Shown one piece after another: positions 47,958-60,477 of a stretch of DNA of 64,000 nt (position 1 is its first letter; every line of letters starts with the position of its first letter). The translations under genes were made by a program, and so were the position numbers. This DNA is from Homalodisca vitripennis. Its lineage: Eukaryota > Arthropoda > Insecta > Hemiptera > Cicadellidae. The stretch lies in NCBI RefSeq assembly GCF_021130785.1, contig NC_060214.1:43383001-43447000 (forward strand), in the 5' to 3' direction. A model generated the notes under the pieces. The model did not search any database. It was not told the DNA's origin and worked only from the letters and a program-made list of their open reading frames with translations.

Positions 47958-48750
47958 AAAAAAGCACATTTTACATTGTACAGTAGTTGGCACCACCCCC
48001 CATAGATCTTTTAATTTGAGACTATGTACATTGAAAACACCCTGATTAGATCTACATTACCTCAACATAGAAGGGTAACTTAAATGATTAACAACAATTG
48101 TGTGGTTTGCTAGCTAAGACAGAGTTTGTATATCAGCATTCTTAACGATTTATTAAGAAATAAGCAGATTTTTACGTACATTTTAATATTGTAGAGCAGC
48201 TCAAATAACCTTATAATCTTGAAGCTGAGACCACTAAAACCATATGGCAAACTCTACTGGTATTACAGTAACCTAGCAGAGGAACCTGTTTGGCCAACCT
48301 AAATGTAATAAAACTGAAAATTCCCACGGGGTGCCTACTATTGTAGCACTGCCAATACTTGTCTGGTTTACCCTTCGACAAAAAATAAATTATTTACCAG
48401 TACGTAACTCCGACTTTGTATGAGGTAGTATGGATCTTCATTATTAAGTTAGTTCAGATAGATATTAAATACATTAGGACACGTAGTAAATTTTTAAATT
48501 TTTTATTGGTTTTTACAATTATTCAAAAGATTTTCATACTTTAATATACTATATAATTTTAATCTCACTATCTGGCATTGTTTCACACTTACAAAAGGTT
48601 ATGCTGTATCTATCATACCTAAAAAGAAAGCATTAAGTTTTGAATATTGAGGATGTGCTATGAACGTAATTATATAATTGTGTTATGAACATAAACTTAA
48701 CCTATCAGTTATTTCTTAGGAATGTCTTAAGCCTTGTGATGTGTTTCTAG

Positions 48751-48840
48751 CTTGAAGGGTTCCTACTGCAGTTGCCTCACCACAATGCAAGATTCTCTGC
48801 TCGTGGGTTTTTCCAGATCCACAATGAGACCCTCACATCG
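48751..48840 (+). CDS. GR-B exon 4
   Basis: 90 bases, phase 0 (tgtttctag / tcg|gtaaat). QLPHHNARFSARGFFQIHNE is the near-universal GR signature (QLxxxxxxFxAxGFFxIxN). It lies 4 kb from exon 3. Confidence 0.85.
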
Positions 48841-49004
48841 GTAAATCTTTATTATCTTCACGTTTATTACTTAATATTACACTTTATACTCATCTTTAGT
48901 ACCTGTTTCTGTCTTTCATTCAACACGAAACATTTTTTCATCACTCATTGTGGTCACCTGTTCTTTCAGTCTATGTTTTTTGAACGAAACGTGCTTATCC
49001 ACAG

Positions 49005-49058
49005 AGTTTAATACAGTTTAAAGTTGCTCAGAGATTGGAAATAGAACACTGTTTATAA
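49005..49058 (+). CDS. GR-B last exon, doubtful
   Basis: The frame ending at taa 49056-49058 reads SLIQFKVAQRLEIEHCL and, just upstream, AYPQSLIQF, with exactly the spacing of the family motif TYhhhhhQF (Thr replaced by Ala, two polar residues inside). An in-frame stop at 48981 precedes it. The nearest good acceptor (ttctttcag, 48969) feeds another frame that ends at 49010. Either an acceptor at 49004 is used or this exon also has an indel. Confidence 0.35.
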   Translation, partial: SLIQFKVAQRLEIEHCL

Positions 49059-50015
49059 GACAAGTAAGTGTTTAAATTATAACAGTGTAATTTAAATCTT
49101 CAAATATGATCCTAACATAAAAATGTGTTCAATAATTTAACTTAACAGTCATAGGTTATCATAGTGCAAATTTATTATTTAACGTCATTATGTATCTAAT
49201 TATTTTGCAGATTAAACATCTAGTATCAATACATAATTTGTTTGATAATATTATAATAACATTTGCTTTCATAAAACATATATAAAATATAATTTTGTAC
49301 GTACTGAATGTAATAAATTAAGAATAATTTGCAAGATAATACTTTTGAGGATGAAAATCATATGAAAACTTCGCTCAGAACAGATTATAAAACAAGCTGA
49401 ATTATCTTTTTATTGATCTGCATGTATTTATTAATTATTAGTAATCACAAAACCTACTTATCTGTGGTCATAACAACAGCCCCAGATCTAAGTTTTATTG
49501 GACTTGAAAGAGATTGTAAAACTCACCCTTCAATAATGCTAATTGAGTTCCAAAGTGAGGATATAAGCTCGGTCAACGATATCATTGTGAAACTTCATCT
49601 GGCTACCTAGGAATCAATATGAATGAATGAGGTCAATTGGTTAGAAGGTGTAACTCTCTTTCTGTGTAAGACCTAGTTACACTGAAACTATTAGAACTGA
49701 AACTATAACATAGTCGTCATCGGATATCTTCGCCTGAATTTATTCATAACCAGGCGTCATTGGGACGGATAATAGTTATCGTATATCTTAATGGGAATTC
49801 CAATGATCTTGAAGGGATTCTAACGATATTAGAGAATGGGAAGGATTATTTAAAGAACTCCTAATCCAAAGTCATTATTCTAACTCTTATCTCATTTAAC
49901 CAGGTCCAGAAACTCCCGATTTCCGATAAAGCAATATTTAATTGTGAGATTTTAAACTTTTGGATTACTGAGGTCATTTATGGACAGCTTGGTTAGTAAT
50001 AAAGCTTGAGTCCAA

Positions 50016-50069
<54 letters not shown>

Positions 50070-52765
50070 ATTGATATGAGTAATATGCAAATTGTTTTGT
50101 TCACATAAAACAAAAAGCATTTGAAATCATTTAGTCTAATATGACTTTTGTGCTTCTATTTTGTGTAAAATTTTATTAAGAATGCGTAATTTTGTGGTTA
50201 GCTTTTTTAAAATCCCACAGAAAATATTGAGGGTTATATCTCTGCCATGTCTTGGAAGTAGGGAAGGCTAGCTCTGTTTCAGTGTCTGCAATAAAAGTAG
50301 GCAGGGAATAGCAGTAGTCCCAACAGTTCAGGCTAGCAGCAGCCTATAGCACTAATATTCACCCACTTCGTCATCATCCGCAGTAAACTAGATCTACTGA
50401 TCAATCTCTTTACTCTGATATCTCAAAATTTATTAGTAACAACTTGTCGATATTTCACATTCTACAGTTGTAAGTGACAAAATTGGTTTTGGCTTTACTT
50501 AGTGTATGTTATACTAGCAGTCATATTTAACCCAGAGGTAAACTCTTCAGGGAGAAAATAGGTCTTCATGCAAAACTGTTAAAATCTTTTTAAATATGCG
50601 TTGAAAATTTAAGATTGTATAATCCTCTTTACAAAGAAAGAGTTTATTTGTACGATCAGCTAGGTTAACTCGCTGTTACCTATAGACTGAAAGTGATTTG
50701 TATCTGTACAGATGGCTGGAGCGGTGACAACTTACCTGGTGATACTGATCCAATTCCAGACTGAGAAATAATCCACCTAGACTAGTTCACTCCTAGAGAA
50801 ACAGTCCAATCTAGATAAATATTCCTTTTGGAATAAAAACTAAATGTGACAAGTTCTTAATATGTAGATTCTAATTAGCCTCATTTGTACTATAATCCAG
50901 AACATACACACAAAACACTGCACTTTTAAAATCAACACATATCACGGCACTTTAATGCAGTAAATCTTGTTTTATTATTATTTTTGAAATTATGAAATTT
51001 AAACTGCAACCATTATCTGTAAAACACTATTTTATTGTATAACTAGTGGTCTATTACAGTAAAATATAATTGATATCATAAAAATATTTTGAGTTTCGTT
51101 AAGTTGTTTTTTGCTTCAAACTACTGCAACTTATGATCATACAATGATTGTTTTGTTCATTGGGTCTATGTTTCTTGTTGATCAAACATCAATCGTTAAT
51201 AAACCTTCCCCACAACAAACAAGTGTTTTTTTATTAGCTTAGTAGTTGATAGTGGAATATTTATAGTTATCCTTGGAATAGGAGTTTTAATTCATTATCT
51301 CTTGGTACACATCCTCGAAACATCAGTACGTCAACATAGAGTATATTTACGGCTAATTTTAGAATACAATGGTAAGGCATAATGTAAATAGGATGAAGTA
51401 AAGTAAACAGATTGTTTATAAGTGTGACCTTGAACAGATCAGCTTAAAGACAGATATATTTTGCTTACATATAATCCATATTTATCGCTTTTTTAAGAAA
51501 TAATCTAATGTCATATAATATGGGCTACTCATTTGTGCATTAGGTTGTCGAAGTAAGCATTTTTTAATAATTAATGATTTACTGAATAATTTTTAAGATG
51601 TGTATAATCAATTATATTAGTATTATGCGCTAGAAAGAGTGTGCATATTTTATAATTAGGTACATGGATGTATATAATACACAGAAACAGTGAAAACATA
51701 TAAAATTCAAGTGAATATCTAAAAGAATGATTCAGCAGATACTTGATATGAAATAAATACTATAATATTGTAAAATAAATTGCACAAGATGTGTTTTTTT
51801 GTTGAAACGTTCTCTGTACGTGACAAGAAATTACTCAAAAACTTCCTAGAAAAGCGTAACCAAACATCGCTATATAAATTCTTATATTACTTAAAATAAA
51901 TAAGAAATTATTTCACGTAAACTCATTTTTTGAGTAGTAAATGGGTATCTGTAGAGAGAAACCCCCTTTAAGTTTGAGAACAGTCAAAATGTTTACTTCG
52001 TGCATTTTATTTATTGAATTTTGGATAAACATTTTAACAACAGTTTGTTAAACGGTTTTTAAAAATTACTTATTCGTATGTTTATCAAAACATGCAACAT
52101 ATAGACCTATTATATAACTATAAAAACCTGCATTTTGTAAAATTATATACAATGAACGAAACTAATAGCAGATATTGGCTTTATATACTTTACCTTAGTA
52201 ATATTTTGTGGAAAAAAATTAAAAACTTTTTTCTCTTCAAATCTATCTTCCAGTATATATTTTAGAGCACACTGATTTTGGCTTAATTGTTTTCTCCTTA
52301 ATCTTCAACATGGAAGTGTCTAAATTTAACTATGCCAAAAAGTGTCCGTTTCTCAAATAACTTCGTGCTACGAGGAATGAACTATAAACAATAAATCACT
52401 TCTTTGCCAAAAATAATCCATTGCTATATTTTTAATGACAACTATTACCGCAAATAATAAAGTACTTTTAATACTTTCAGATAAAAACTATTAAATCATA
52501 ACATTACAGAATTATATTGCTTATAGTTGTATGTCTAATAATAAAACTTTTTTGATTTATAAATAAGACAAAGTATGGCTTATGGCAATCAGTACCGACA
52601 TAATGAAAATAAATATTTAACAGAAAATCATTCCTCTGAACTATATTAAATATATAACAACGTTTTCGTTTATACAAAAATGTTACATTTAAAGTAATTC
52701 TTTAAAATATACACTATTAGATAACTTATAACAACTACATATGAAGGTAAATTGAATGCATCATA
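49059..52765. other. AT-rich intergenic, nothing recognised
   Basis: Downstream of GR-B. A 65-codon frame at 49413-49610 contains KTYLSVVI but its phase does not suit a receptor exon. A TA/TG microsatellite lies at 50018-50070. No other signal. Confidence 0.4.
50018..50070. repeat. (TA)n(TG)n compound microsatellite
   Basis: About 14 TA units followed by about 11 TG units. Confidence 0.95.
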
Positions 52766-53259
52766 TTGTTCCGAGCAGGCGAAAAAGACAGGAGGCCTCG
52801 GAAGCGCGCCCCCCCCAAACTCGGAGCAAATCATAAAAAAAAACAATCACATGCCACTAGTGGGAAGAGAGACAAAGAGACAAGATTTCGAGTACAAGAT
52901 ATAATTAGAAGGTGGCAAACATTTTCATGCAAAAGTACAATAAACTGCAGTAACACGGTGCACCGTGTAACTTAAGAACTAAATAACAACAGATAAAATT
53001 CCAATATAGACAATAACATAATACATAGAAATAAATAACATAATAAATAAATAATATAATATAATATAGAAATTTGATATATAAATAACAATTTCAGGTA
53101 CGGCGGTAGTAAATATAAAATTTTTAACAGGTAAATTTTTTATGAACTGAGGGGAGGAAAAAGGTTGTAGAATTTCTAGGCCCACTATTTTTGAAAAGTA
53201 ATTTTGTTTCAAGTTTGTAGCCGAAAATTAAAAAAATATATATTTAAAGCCAATTTTCG

Positions 53260-53610
53260 AAGGAGGCGGGGGCTTAGTTGCCTCCACGAATCCGAATTAA
53301 AGATGAAATCCTCCCCTTCAGGTCATGTAACTAACTAAATAAATACTGGCTAGGTACTGGCCCTCCTCCAGATCTAACATCTGGCAGCGCTCCCTGCACC
53401 CCAGTCCTCGCAAGTTCAGTATAAGAAGTAAAAAACATTTTTGATCCAACCTTGTTCCAGAAGAAATGAATGGGAGCACTACACTCCGGTTGGATGCCGG
53501 TCCAATAGCGCTGGCAGGGCGCGGGCATTCAGTTGGCTTCAGTGCTGTGGGCAGACTCGCCGCATCAGTCCCGCTGACGGCACTCACGGGGACCCTATAG
53601 AATCCCAAAA
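53260..53610. other. GC-rich island, unrecognised
   Basis: About 350 bases much richer in G+C than the surrounding DNA, with sharp edges. The minus strand has a 96-codon frame (53608-53318) starting GFYRVPVSAVSGTDAASLPT, but no family is recognised and a second frame overlaps it. It may be a transposon fragment or a conserved non-coding element. The patch at 52760-52860 (ccgagcagg..ggcctcgg) is similarly GC-rich and could be related. Confidence 0.4.
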
Positions 53611-55758
53611 TAACCAGTAGATATTTAGAAAAATATTAGTATAACCCGAGAAATAATAAAACTTAATTATGTTTGCCAAAAATTATATATAAAATATTTA
53701 AATTTTATGCACAAAACAAATTTTCAAATATATAAACATTTACTTATAGGCTAGGACAGCCATACTAAATGATTAAGCGTGATAACAATTACTTGTAACT
53801 ATAATTCGCTGGATTTTAATCATTCTATTATAATATTATAATAATTTACATTTTGCTATTAAATATTAATTGTAAGGTAGGCCTAATAATAATTATATAA
53901 TTTACAAATAATAACAATACATTATTTCCAAAATAACAATAATTAAATTCTAATCAGTTCACGCTACTATAAAGGCAATAATTAAATAATAAAATTGAAA
54001 TCATGAATGTTGCCACCCAATTTTGCACGCAACACAAAACACGAGGTAACAAAAATTAGCAAAGTCTGTACCGTCTCGCTTACATTAAAAAAGACAAAGT
54101 GTGTACACGGAATAAATAATTTCCGTTCGCCGAACGGATCAGTTAGAAGGCACTAGAGCAAAAGTATAAACTTAACTGGCATAGTTAAAAAATTAACAAA
54201 ATTTAGAACGTGCGATAGACAGGATAGAACACTTTGCGACACGAAATTAAATCGATGAAAGGTATGTGAGAATATTTACAATCCTTTTAATCTTTTATAA
54301 AACTTTCCAAGAATCCTTATAACACTTTCTAGTTTTGACATGTAATTTAAGTTACTTTTTAATAAAAAAATACGAGTCTATAAATGCTTAAATTATGGTA
54401 ATGTTTTAAATGTTCTTAATGTTTAAAAAAAGTATAACCTTAAGAAATCTTTTATATACCTAACATTAAAAATAATTCATTATGCAAATACTTTTAATCA
54501 TTATTTAAACTTTCTGGAAGCTATAATAAACACATACGAATTTGAAAATGATGAAGTGCAACGTTAATATCGAAAGTTTGCGGTACATTTGGCGATATTT
54601 ATTAACATAACACCACTAAAACGGATTACAGATAAGCTGAGTAATTTAATTGGCAATTAATTACTAATTATTTAAAACTGAACACTAACTAGGTTAGCTC
54701 CTGTACCCGCGTAATCGGATTACAACTTCATCGTAATTGGTGTACTCGTAACTACTATATTCATGTTATTAATTTCGAGTGTTTATTTTTTTTACAGATT
54801 CCTCGAATTCTGAAATTAATTTACGTATGAATTATACGTTATTTTGACAACAAAAGAAAACGGACTATACTGTGTCAAAATACGAATAGATTACAATATG
54901 TCTTGAATAGAAATAACGTGAGTTATCAGAAATTTAAACTTCAGCAATTCCACTCTGAAAAATTTAAATGTAAAGATATAGCCATGAATCTCGTTTTTCA
55001 GTTAAGGTGAAATTTTACTGTTTTTTTAATAAGTTAGTGCATAAAAATCATATGCATATTATTAAAAATCACGCTGTAAATATATGGAAACTAAATAAAA
55101 TCTCCTAACAAGTAATTCATCTCTTTGTTTTACGTGAGGTTTATTTTTACATTCAAGCGCTATTCTAGACACTAAACCAGTAGACTTATCTGAGAACCAA
55201 TGTTTAAAAATATCTCATTGCTATATATGACCATTTACTTTGGATTAAAGACTACGATTAATAAATATTATATTTACACATTTCTATTTCACATATCTAG
55301 GGCTCTTCAAAAATGTATTGAAAGTTTCTAAAGTGGACATTGAAATTGACTGGATATCTATAAAGGTCCCTGTAACGAAATTAATTCCTTTTGAAACTAA
55401 TTTATATTCTTTTCTATATAAAACAGTAAAATAATGACGATTTAAATGTCACACTAGTATTATACACATACCTGATATTCGCAAATTTAATTTTTAAAGA
55501 CAGTATAGCTAGTATCAATTACAGGTACGTAGTACCACTATTACAGTATATTAGGTACTATCAGTTAATTCGCGGCATTGCACGCAGTTTAATTTGGAAT
55601 AAAAGGGGCATATTCCTTTTCAATGGCTTTCTAAACATTCCTGAGTTAGGTTAAAGTTTCCCTAGCTGATGGAATGTTCATTTCTAGCAGGTTTACAGCT
55701 TCCAGATGAATCTACACAGAGTATAGGAAGAAACCACTTGTCACTTAAATATAAGCAA
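53611..55758. other. AT-rich intergenic, nothing recognised
   Basis: No coding frame or repeat noticed. Confidence 0.35.
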
Positions 55759-56026
55759 CCTAATGGATGTCCAGAAGCGGTACATCCCTAACCGCAAAAG
55801 TCGCTATTTTGGGGTGCAAGCGTCGATGGATAGGTCTAGTCTACTACGGGAAATTCCTGTTATACTTGGGGGCTTCCCAAGTGTTAAGGGCTGTTGTTTG
55901 CCTAGACGTAAGGGTACAACGGCGTGCCACTCCCCCCTGCCTTGACTGGAGAGGCTGGTACATAGCTCGCGCCCCTTCTTTCGAGGACATGGTTAAGAAT
56001 AATGACCTGAATCCTTCCTAATGGAT
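55759..56026. mobile_element. GC-rich insert flanked by 10-bp direct repeats
   Basis: cctaatggat occurs at 55759-55768 and again at 56017-56026, bounding a 248-base block (55769-56016) that is far more GC-rich than the AT-rich flanks. Perfect direct repeats of this length around a compositionally foreign block look like a target-site duplication. The block shows no terminal inverted repeats and no A-rich tail. Two overlapping plus-strand frames exist (one of 84 codons), neither recognised. Confidence 0.5.
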
Positions 56027-56106
56027 TTATTCAGTAGGTGGCCCACTTTTCTCGACCTTACTTATCGCAAGCAGCGCAAATGTCCTTTTAGGACTAATTG
56101 TAATAT

Positions 56107-56493
56107 CTAAGGTCCCAAACGGTCTAATTTTACACACAACAGCATCAATACAGATGAGATTGAAGTGTATAAAATGTTATTCTTTAAGAGGATATGATAT
56201 TCTTTACTAATCTTATATATCGTTTGGTTTCCAAATAAAAGGAAATAATCCAATATTTTTACATCAGCTTCCAATTGTAAGTTATTGGAATTCTTTTCTT
56301 CAAACCTACCATCCCAAGAAATATAATCCAGATTTTGTGAAAAGCTTGGATATTCCACAGGTTTCAGCCAAGGACGTTGAAATTTTAAACTCTTTACAAT
56401 GTTTTGAAAAGAAATCTGCGTTTTAAGAAAAGATGCTATGAAGCTTGTTTTATTGAATATCTCGAAAAAGATTTGATATGTCGCTTTGGACAA
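56107..56493 (-). other. 128-codon open frame, unrecognised
   Basis: Open on the minus strand without an ATG near its start (first codon TTG), so as a gene it would have to be an exon. The product has SFSQNLDYISWDGRFEEKNS and a hydrophobic C-terminus (LYTSISSVLMLLCVKL). No family recognised. It begins only 80 bases from the GC-rich insert. Its length in AT-rich DNA is somewhat unusual, but chance is possible. Confidence 0.2.
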
Positions 56494-57310
56494 ATTGTTT
56501 TATGAAAAATGTAGAAAAGATGTAATTTTTGTTAAAAGTCAGATTTAAAGCTCTAACTATTGTAAAAAATTAAACTTGTAAAACTATAACTGCCAAATAA
56601 AGATTCCTGGAATCGATGTACGAGTATAAAACTTTTAAAACGTATCTACAAGGTTTAATTTGTTCATGTAATAACTCGTTTTAAACGAATTCGTCAACGA
56701 TACAATTACTGACCATAATGAATAACATTATACGATATTTTTTGTATTGGTCACTGACGCTGTGGTGGATTTAAAAACCAAATGCATAGGAAACTGTTAT
56801 TTGTAGCAATAGCCACCGGATTATTCATACCTAATAGTTTTATAACTTTTATTTCAGCGTTATTGATTTATTAAAAGTTTATTCAGATTAAATTTTTATA
56901 GATAAAATTGTTAAATCATTTTCAATATTACTTTCAACAATACTAACTTTCCTGAAAAGGTATTCTGTAGTTTTTAATTACGTTACAGGTGCACTGGTGC
57001 ATGGAATTCCCCACAAAAATGTATTATGTGTTTAAAACCCCTATTTATTTCTGATAAAAACAAGTATGTTATTTTATACACTAAAGCAATTAAAATAAAC
57101 CGTTAAACATGTCAAAGTAACTTGTGATTAGAAAATAATTTTTGAATTGTTACTTATATTAAAGAGAAAGTTGTTATTTGCAAGATTTAAATTATTATCA
57201 TTTATTAGTTTTATCACTCACGGTCATTATACAGAGAAATTACATTATTTTGCAAATAAACTTCCTCTCTTCACTATTCTTGACGGTAGTTTAAGTGTCC
57301 TTGACCTTAG

Positions 57311-57364
57311 GCAAAGTGCGGATATTCCTGAAGCTCAATTTTCTGCTTCCACGATGAGGACGAG
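57311..57364 (+). CDS. candidate short exon, weak F5/8C (discoidin)-like sequence
   Basis: Between an acceptor-like ccttgaccttag and a donor-like gag|gtaatg lies QSADIPEAQFSASTMRT. It resembles the first strand of F5/8 type C domains (pattern GxIPDxQIxASS). The frame stays open upstream to 57147, so the exon could be longer. The match is short and no further exon was found. Confidence 0.2.
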
Positions 57365-60069
57365 GTAATGTAATTTCTAGTCTTTCACAAATGAAAAGCA
57401 TTATATGAACTGGTGGTATTTCATGTTCATAAATTTAATTTAGAAATATGTTTTCGTTTGAAGCAGAACATAGTTCAATTAAGTTTACTTTTGTTTATAT
57501 CAACTAAAAATAATATATATAAATGGAATCATTTTAATATTTTTTTCCAATATACACCCTATTGAAAACATTCTGATACTACGGATATGAATTTTATTTC
57601 ATATAAAATAGGAACTACTCGGATATGTAAAATTAAAATTAAAAGTTAAAAATAAATAAATTCGTAACATTACGTACACAATGTTACACAACGTGCCGCA
57701 TAACACGCTTTGCTGAGGATTATACAAAGCTTAAACTCTATAGGTATACCATTTCAATTTCAAAATAAATTTTAACAGTTAAATAGACATAACATATCAC
57801 AAAAAGTATTTCTACATCTGTCTGACCGACAAAAGGGAAACTGTGTCATCCTACTTAGGGAAAGACCAATTACGCTTAGATCAATTCAATTTGTTATCAT
57901 TATAGAAATGTAGTTTTATACAACATTTAAGATATCTAAATTAAAACTTTTTCCTGTTCTTATTTTAGTTTGGTTTCATAGCAGTGTTTAAATAAAAGTC
58001 TATACAGACCCTCTAACCAAAAGATTATATAAATTTTGGGATAAGTAGACTACATTTGTAAAATCTGTTACTTATTCTATTAAAAAAAATATTATTCTGC
58101 TATTTTATCTTCACCATTATGCCTAGCTATAAGCCTAATTGAAAATAATATTAGCTCAAGCTCATCAAATCCCGTGGAGAGACAAAAATCACAATCATAC
58201 CTAGTGTTGGGTGAAAAACTGTGTAGAATGTGGCGTCCTGCGAAGTTTCAATTTTATTGCTCAGTTAATTTTTTAGATATCATGTGGACAGAGAAACAAA
58301 GATTCAATAATCAATTATATTTTTTACATCCTATCTTATAATAGAATTTTCTAATTATCTACTTATTACCAATTTTAAATACCAATATTAGATTAAGTTT
58401 GTATTAACCGTATCCTGATTAGTAGCAGCATAGACGATATTTCAATAATGAGCTCTCATTAAAATGCTACCAAAGGGTGTTTAATGATCAAATGAACCTA
58501 GTGTTGCATGTAACACATACGTCACGTTAACTAGACGTAAATGGAGCTTCGCACATGTTTACCCTGATAATTACTTCGTAACTCAATCAACGATGGTACT
58601 GATACTATCGGTGTAGACTTGCATAATGTTATCGCTTGTTAACAGAGCTCTGGACCTTATTTTATTATAAAAATACAGATTTTTGCATGAATAACCAATG
58701 AATGTGCAAAAATATTTATTTGCGTGTGACGAGAGAGATCTTTCTTTTTTTAAATAAATACAGAATAATTTCAAAATAACGAAGGGTTTGATTTATTTAT
58801 AAAAACGTACTACTAATAATACTTTATTTTAATGATAAAACAATAATGCAGCAAATCAATAATAGTGTGCGGCGAAGATATTATGATAAAAAATATAATA
58901 AATGAAATTTTAGCGACAAAATTTAATCTAATTATAAAAATGTGTTAAATTAATTTAAATAATTAAATGAATAGCTGCGGAACGTAAAGAAATATTGTCT
59001 ATAATCTTGTTGTCAGTGTCTGTTATAGATGATTTTCGCCAACTTGAATGATGAATTCCCTCGAAAATTAACATATAAACCTGCCTATTCCAACCACAGT
59101 GGCAGAGCTCCATAGTATAACGGTATTTACTATACATTGGTGAGTAAGATTACTGTCCAGTTGACAGGTTTGGTAATCGGAGTGTTCAAATGCTCTTGAG
59201 TAACGGTCTCGGGCTCTATCCGTCCGTTCAGGTTTGAATGAAATGCCTCTGAGTATGAATATGCATGCCAAATGGCTAAAAAAGAAGACACATTCGGATG
59301 TCCAGTTTTCATTCAGTTGTCAGCCTGCGCAACTTACCTTCCCGTAAAATCTTGCCATTTATATTTATACTTGTAGTTGTGTACGTTTAATATATATATA
59401 TTTTCAAAATTATAATGTTTTGTAGTCCGTTTGTTCTTTCTCAAAGTTCAAGTCTATAACTAATTACGACATACAATCACCTACATATTTGAGACTGCGA
59501 ATCGAAATGGCGTGTTTCATCTACCATCAAATAAGGTTATAAAACCATTGTCGTTATTTAGTCATAGTTTTATGAATACGTCTATATAGTCAAAAGTATT
59601 CAAATTAATGTAATATTTATGTGAGGAAGTAACTTAAATATTTAAACTCTCGACCGCTTTTAATAATTACAAGGGGTATTATAATATTTGTCACAATTGT
59701 ATGGTAAATATTTTAATATTTTTTTACTAACTAAATTTAAGACATTTTTAAAAGTAAAATTTAACCGTTACGAACTTCCATGTTTGAGTTTAACATGTTA
59801 CTGTTAATACCAAAACTTGGTCGCAGTTGTGAACCAAGGCATGTAGAACTAAGCAGGCTCTGTTTACTAAATGTCCCCCAGTAATTTCAGACTCTCGTAT
59901 GGTGCGAGTTAATGTTCTGGTTGTTCTGGAACTTCCCCTCCTGTTAAATATTCACAGAAACTATTATTATTCAATAATATTAATGAAGGATGACTTTTTA
60001 TACACGTATAACAATTATATAAGTTTATATAATTCAGGTGTAGAAATCCCATATCCATATTCAGTATAT
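57365..60069. other. AT-rich intergenic
   Basis: Nothing firm. On the minus strand, an ATG at 59358 followed by seven codons (MARFYGK) and a gtaagt donor at 59337 could be a first coding exon. An A-box-like stretch at about 59105-59130 lacks a B box. Confidence 0.3.
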
Positions 60070-60209
60070 TGAATGTAATGGTAGCACATTCACCCGGCAA
60101 GTGAGACATCAGGGTTCGACTCCCGGCTAAGCAAGTCCTTTTGTGTTTCAATGTTGTTGAAATTAAATTCGGATAGTGCCATTCATACAAATTTAATTAA
60201 TTTAAATAA
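60070..60209 (+). repeat. tRNA-derived SINE, copy 1
   Basis: tRNA-like head (gtaatggtagcacattcacc, B box gggttcgactccc) followed by a body ending gaaattaaattcggatagtg. Head and body both match copy 2 just downstream, showing that the unit is a SINE rather than a tRNA gene. The 5' end is truncated. The tail is A/T-rich. Confidence 0.75.
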
Positions 60210-60317
60210 AAGTAGTTTCACAAGTATTTGGTCTTCCGATCATATGTTAGTTTAATTATTCAAACGCATCTGTGACAGATACGGCAAAATAAAATATAAT
60301 TAAATTGTAAAAAGTAA

Positions 60318-60477
60318 GGGCTCTGTAGTGTAATGGTAACACATTCACTCGGCAAGTGAGAGATCCGGGTTCGAGTCCCGGCGGAGCAAGTACGAGCAAC
60401 GTTTTTTGATTCAATATTTATTGAAATTAAATTCGGCTATAGCCATTTAACCTCCTCATTCCAAATAAAAAAAAAAA
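60318..60477 (+). repeat. tRNA-derived SINE, copy 2
   Basis: Head 60318-60388: A box (tagtgtaatggtaac), hairpin ttcac/gtgag around tcggcaa, B box gggttcgagtccc, and acceptor arms that pair at six of seven positions. Base 33 of the loop is C rather than T, against a working tRNA. The body (ttgaaattaaattcggctat) is shared with copy 1, and the 3' end is an A run at 60465-60477. Confidence 0.8.

Larger units (their letters stand above)
43032..49058 (+). pseudogene. gustatory receptor GR-B, four clear exons plus doubtful last exon, one frameshift
   Basis: Insect gustatory receptor (7tm_7), paralogue of GR-A. Exons: 43032-43701, 43807-44082, 44664-44732, 48751-48840 and probably a last one ending at 49058. 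Splice phases 1, 0, 0 and 0 are consistent, and the first matches GR-A. Exon 1 has four membrane segments with FGGLPLKITSGPK and YPRIVDV; exon 2 has segments 5-6 (MAVMFSLFVHVTIKSYF; WVLVLICYAILVA). Exon 3 is ADNTAVMICKLINKDLDPSL. Exon 4 is LEGFLLQLPHHNARFSARGF plus FQIHNETLTS, the most diagnostic stretch of the family. Exon 2 has one extra T at 43992-43994; removing it restores the frame. The start could be 42954 (26 residues more). Intron 3 (4 kb) carries a pogo fragment. Recently broken, or a gene with a sequencing error. Confidence 0.85.

Noticed and set aside
49413..49610. Open frame with KTYLSVVI as the last exon of GR-B
   Set aside because: The available acceptor gives the wrong phase after exon 4, and QF is missing after the TY motif.
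59095..59170. tRNA-like A box (catagtataacggta)
   Set aside because: No B box at tRNA spacing and no shared SINE body.
60318..60388. Functional tRNA gene
   Set aside because: Loop base 33 is not T, an acceptor pair is mismatched, and the flanking body is shared with a second copy, which identifies a SINE.
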